Source: Pseudomonas californiensis
GTDB lineage: Bacteria; Pseudomonadota; Gammaproteobacteria; Pseudomonadales; Pseudomonadaceae
Assembly: GCF_021147775.1 (NCBI RefSeq)
Contig: NZ_JAGTPK010000021.1
Location: 1 to 64,000 of the forward strand
DNA: 64,000 nt
Reading direction: 5' to 3'
Of the stretch, positions 60,920 through 64,000 are shown in pieces. Within the stretch, counting starts at the first letter, position 1. Each line of letters starts with the position of its first letter. The notes beneath the pieces were generated by a model that made no database searches, was not told where the DNA came from, and worked only from the letters and a program-made list of their open reading frames with translations. The translations under genes and the position numbers were made by a program.

Positions 60920-63900
60920 CTACTGAAAGTCGCGACTGCGCACATCCAGGCCGGTCAGCAGCGGCGTAAGGTCATAAAGACGCTGGGCGATCAGGTGTCG
61001 CACTCCGCTCCTGGATTCCAGCCGCCCAAACACCTGCAGCAGTTGCGAACCCACCAGTACTTTACGCTGGCGCTCGGCCAGATCGCGCCAGACAACGACA
61101 TTGACCATCCCGAACTCGTCCTCCAGGGTCACAAACGTCACCCCGCTGGCGGTGCCAGGCCGCTGCCGACCAATAACCAGCCCTGCGACGCTCAGGGTCC
61201 GGTCATTTTCCAGAGTGAGTAAATCCCTGGAGCTGCGAAAGCGCTTGGCAGCCAGTTGCCGACGCAACAGAGCCAGCGGATGGGGCCCCAACGTGGTGCC
61301 CAACGTGGCGTAATCGGCGACCAGATCTTCAGCCACGCTTGGCAATGGCAGCGTCACCTGACGTTCGTCAATGGGCAGATCATCAAACAACGGACGCTGA
61401 GGTTCGACACCTGCCACTTCCCAGCGCGCACGATGCCGGTGCCCGATCAGGCCACGCAATGCCCCGGAATCGGCCAGTGCTTCTGCGGCACGATTGTCCA
61501 GCCCGGCTCGCAACGTCAGGTCGGTGGCATCGACAAACATCCGCGTTGATCGGGCGGCCTCGATACGCAATGCGTCCTCCTCACGAAAGCCACGCACCAT
61601 GCGCATGCCCAGACGAATGGCCAGGTTTCGTGTGTAATCGGCGTGTTCGACAGGCTCCAGCGAACAGTCCCAATCGCTGTAGCGCACATCCACCGGACGG
61701 ATTTCGATTTGATGCCGACGCGCGTCCTGCAACAATTGATCAGGATTGTAAAACCCCATGGGCCAACTGTTGATCAGCGCGCAGGTAAACGCCGCCGGTT
61801 CATGGCATTTGAGCCAGCAACTGGCATAGGTCAGCAGGGCAAAACTGGCGGCATGGGACTCTGGAAAACCATAGCTGCCAAAACCCTTTATCTGCTCGAA
61901 AATCCGTTCAGCGAAGGCTTTCTCGTAGCCATTCGCCAACATGCCTTTGGTCAGCCGCTCGCGATGCGGTTCCAGACCACCATGGCGTTTCCAGGCGGCC
62001 ATCGAGCGGCGTAACTGGTCAGCTTCGCCGGGTGAGTAATCGGCAGCGATGATCGCCACTTGCATCACCTGCTCCTGAAACAGCGGCACGCCCAGGGTGC
62101 GTTCGAAGACTTCTTTGAGCCGCGGTGGATACGTCACTTCCTCTTCATGGTTACGCCGACGCAGGTAGGGATGGACCATGTCGCCCTGAATCGGCCCCGG
62201 CCTGACGATGGCGACTTCAATCACCAGGTCATAGAATTTTTCCGGCCGCAGGCGCGGCAGCATGGCCATCTGCGCACGGGATTCGATCTGGAACACGCCG
62301 ATGGTGTCGGCGCGGCTGATCATCTCGTAGGTTTTGCGGTCATCGCCAGGAAGGTCGGCCAGCGTCCAGCGCTTGTTTCTGTGCAAGTGGACCAGATCGA
62401 ATGTCCTGCGTAGCGCACTGAGCATGCCCAACGCCAGAATGTCGACCTTGAGCAGGCCCACCAGATCCAGATCGTCCTTGTCCCACTGAATGATCGTACG
62501 GTCGGCCATGGCTGCGTTTTCGACCGGCACCAGCGTCTCCAGCGGATGTTCGGAAATTACAAACCCGCCGGGATGCTGCGACAGATGCCGGGGAAAGCCG
62601 ATCAGTTCGCCCGCAAGGGTCAACACCCGACGCAGGATAGGTGTGTCTGGGTTGAAACCGTATTCACGCAGCCGTTCTGGCGATGGCAGTGTGTCACTCC
62701 ATCGGCTGATCGCCTCGGCCAGGGCATTGATCTGGTCGGGCGGCAGGCCCAGCACCTTGGCGACATCGCGCACCGCACCTGAACCGTGATAGGTGCTGGC
62801 GACCGCCGTGAGCGCCGCCCTGCCCCGACCATAACGCCGGAACACATATTGAATGACTTCCTCACGCCGGTCGTGCTCGAAGTCCACGTCAATGTCTGGC
62901 GGCTCGTTGCGCTCTTCGGAAATGAACCGCTCAAACAGCAGGTTGCTCTTTTCCGGGTTCAGCTCGGTGATACCCAGTGCAAAACAGACCACCGAGTTGG
63001 CGGCAGACCCGCGCCCCTGGCAGAGAATGTGCTGGCTGCGGGCAAATTCGACAATGTCATGCACGGTCAGGAAGTAGCTGTCGAATTTCATTGTCGCGAT
63101 CAACAACAGCTCTTTCTCGATCTGGGCCCGTGTCGCAGCACTTGGGCCGTCTGGCCAACGCTTGCGCGCGCCCCGCTCGGTAAGCTCGCGCAACCACGAT
63201 GAGGGTGTGTGCTGTTTGGGCACCAGCTCATGAGGGTATTCGTATTTCAACTGATCAAGATTGAAGATGCAGCGCCGGGCAATTCGCACCGACTCGGCCA
63301 GCAGCCAGTCCGGATACAGCACGGACAGAGCATCCATTGGCCGCAAATGGCGTTCACCGTTGGCGAACAACAGGTGTCCGGCATCAGCGACAGTCGTGTG
63401 GTGCCGAATCGCGGTCATTGTGTCCTGCAGAGCGCGACGCCCTCGGGCATGCATGTGCACGTCACCACAGGCTACCGCCGGGATACCCTGGGATTGCGCC
63501 AGTGCCAGCAGGTCAGCCAGGCGTTGCTCATCATCCGCTCCGCAATGCAGTTCGACACCCAGCCACAGCCGTTCGGCAAAGTGGTCGCGCAACCACTCAC
63601 CCTGAGCTGCACAATCCTGTTGGTCGCCTTCGATCTCTGGCATCCAAAGACACAGCAGACCACCCACCCTGTGATCGAAGTCTTCCCGCAACAACCGGTA
63701 GGCGCCTTTTTGCGCCCTGCGCCGCGCCACGGTAATCAAACCGCACAAGGCCTGATAGCCCGACAGGTCTTCGACCAGCAGCACGATCTTCGGGCCGTTC
63801 TCGACCTGCATTTCGCTGCCGATGATCAACGCAAGCCCGGTGTCTATCGAGGCCTGCCATGCGCGGACGATACCGGCCAGGGTGCATTCGTCAGTAATCG

Positions 63901-64000
63901 CCAGCCCCGTATAGCCATGGCGTAGCGCACGGTCGAACAGCTCGCGCGCGCTGGAAGCCCCTCGCTGGAAGCTGAAGTTCGACAGGCAATGCAGCTCGGC
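60920..64000 (-). CDS. dnaE2: Error-prone DNA polymerase DnaE2 (5' end beyond the window)
   Basis: This alternative C-family polymerase takes part in damage-induced translesion synthesis and mutagenesis with ImuA and ImuB. About 1026 residues are in the window, and the frame is open to base 64000, where it reads AELHCLSNFSFQRGASSARE, so only a few residues are missing. The PHP domain leads (HCLSNFSFQRGA), then the catalytic aspartates in PPDIDVDFEHDRREEV, then finger and OB-fold parts (GLVIGRQRPGTASGVTF). The C-terminus is intact. imuA and imuB would be expected to the right. Its SOS promoter is outside the window. Confidence 0.95.
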   Translation of the reverse strand, partial: AELHCLSNFSFQRGASSARELFDRALRHGYTGLAITDECTLAGIVRAWQASIDTGLALIIGSEMQVENGPKIVLLVEDLSGYQALCGLITVARRRAQKGAYRLLREDFDHRVGGLLCLWMPEIEGDQQDCAAQGEWLRDHFAERLWLGVELHCGADDEQRLADLLALAQSQGIPAVACGDVHMHARGRRALQDTMTAIRHHTTVADAGHLLFANGERHLRPMDALSVLYPDWLLAESVRIARRCIFNLDQLKYEYPHELVPKQHTPSSWLRELTERGARKRWPDGPSAATRAQIEKELLLIATMKFDSYFLTVHDIVEFARSQHILCQGRGSAANSVVCFALGITELNPEKSNLLFERFISEERNEPPDIDVDFEHDRREEVIQYVFRRYGRGRAALTAVASTYHGSGAVRDVAKVLGLPPDQINALAEAISRWSDTLPSPERLREYGFNPDTPILRRVLTLAGELIGFPRHLSQHPGGFVISEHPLETLVPVENAAMADRTIIQWDKDDLDLVGLLKVDILALGMLSALRRTFDLVHLHRNKRWTLADLPGDDRKTYEMISRADTIGVFQIESRAQMAMLPRLRPEKFYDLVIEVAIVRPGPIQGDMVHPYLRRRNHEEEVTYPPRLKEVFERTLGVPLFQEQVMQVAIIAADYSPGEADQLRRSMAAWKRHGGLEPHRERLTKGMLANGYEKAFAERIFEQIKGFGSYGFPESHAASFALLTYASCWLKCHEPAAFTCALINSWPMGFYNPDQLLQDARRHQIEIRPVDVRYSDWDCSLEPVEHADYTRNLAIRLGMRMVRGFREEDALRIEAARSTRMFVDATDLTLRAGLDNRAAEALADSGALRGLIGHRHRARWEVAGVEPQRPLFDDLPIDERQVTLPLPSVAEDLVADYATLGTTLGPHPLALLRRQLAAKRFRSSRDLLTLENDRTLSVAGLVIGRQRPGTASGVTFVTLEDEFGMVNVVVWRDLAERQRKVLVGSQLLQVFGRLESRSGVRHLIAQRLYDLTPLLTGLDVRSRDFQ

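Noticed and set aside
1..64000. CRISPR arrays, tRNA/rRNA genes, prophage or toxin-antitoxin modules
   Set aside because: I saw no regularly spaced repeats, no cloverleaf-like tRNA signatures such as GGTTCGAATCC in context, no phage structural genes and no convincing toxin-antitoxin pair.

Overview
The window looks like chromosome of a plant-associated Pseudomonas, most likely the P. syringae group or a close relative. The basis is moderate-to-high GC, Pseudomonas-type ribosome binding sites, a FecI/FecR/TonB-receptor iron-signalling unit, membrane PQQ glucose dehydrogenase, a dnaE2 translesion polymerase and a plant-surface style catabolic repertoire. I saw no tRNA, rRNA, CRISPR array or prophage. 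The only sign of a mobile element is the probable end of an insertion sequence at the extreme left edge.

Layout. 1-4 kb: a peptide-type ABC binding lipoprotein gene cut off by foreign sequence, a P-loop kinase, an FMN-dependent monooxygenase and a lone receiver protein. 4-8 kb: an overlapping ECF sigma / FecR / siderophore receptor unit behind a Fur-box-like site. 8.2-15 kb: a PRISE-type reductase, a hybrid histidine kinase, a small lipoprotein and a second TonB receptor. 15-21.5 kb: an orphan ribose-type ABC transporter (ATPase, permease, binding protein) and a membrane PQQ glucose dehydrogenase. 21.7-30.7 kb: a tetritol-type catabolic locus. A SorC/EryD-type regulator and an RpiB-type isomerase are transcribed leftward, divergent from a sugar ABC transporter, an SDR, an EltD-type zinc dehydrogenase and DhaK/DhaL. 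31.5-35.3 kb: codB-pucR-codA for cytosine uptake and deamination. 35.4-42.9 kb: a complete zeaxanthin glucoside cluster, crtZ, crtB, crtI, crtY, crtX, idi and crtE. 42.9-50.5 kb: a diguanylate cyclase, a dienelactone hydrolase, a small protein, an OYE-family reductase with a divergent TetR, and a very large FAD/Fe-S D-2-hydroxyacid dehydrogenase. 50.7-55.2 kb: two tandem LysR regulators, an MHS-family transporter and an amidohydrolase. 55.2-60 kb: a polysaccharide deacetylase lipoprotein, then a GNAT-C39 peptidase fusion divergent from a RimK-like ligase and a CorA-like transporter with an altered signature motif. 60-64 kb: a DUF1989 protein and dnaE2, which runs off the right edge.

How the genes work together. 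The tetritol locus forms a closed route: import, oxidation of erythritol or threitol to erythrulose, phosphorylation by DhaKL, and isomerisation by the RpiB homologue to erythrose 4-phosphate. Its divergent promoter carries two inverted copies of an 18-base site that are natural candidates for the regulator. The crt cluster encodes every step from IPP to zeaxanthin diglucoside, with five genes translationally coupled by overlapping stop and start codons. The RimK-like / GNAT-C39 / CorA-like neighbourhood is the least understood gene set here and the best candidate for a system without an assigned function.
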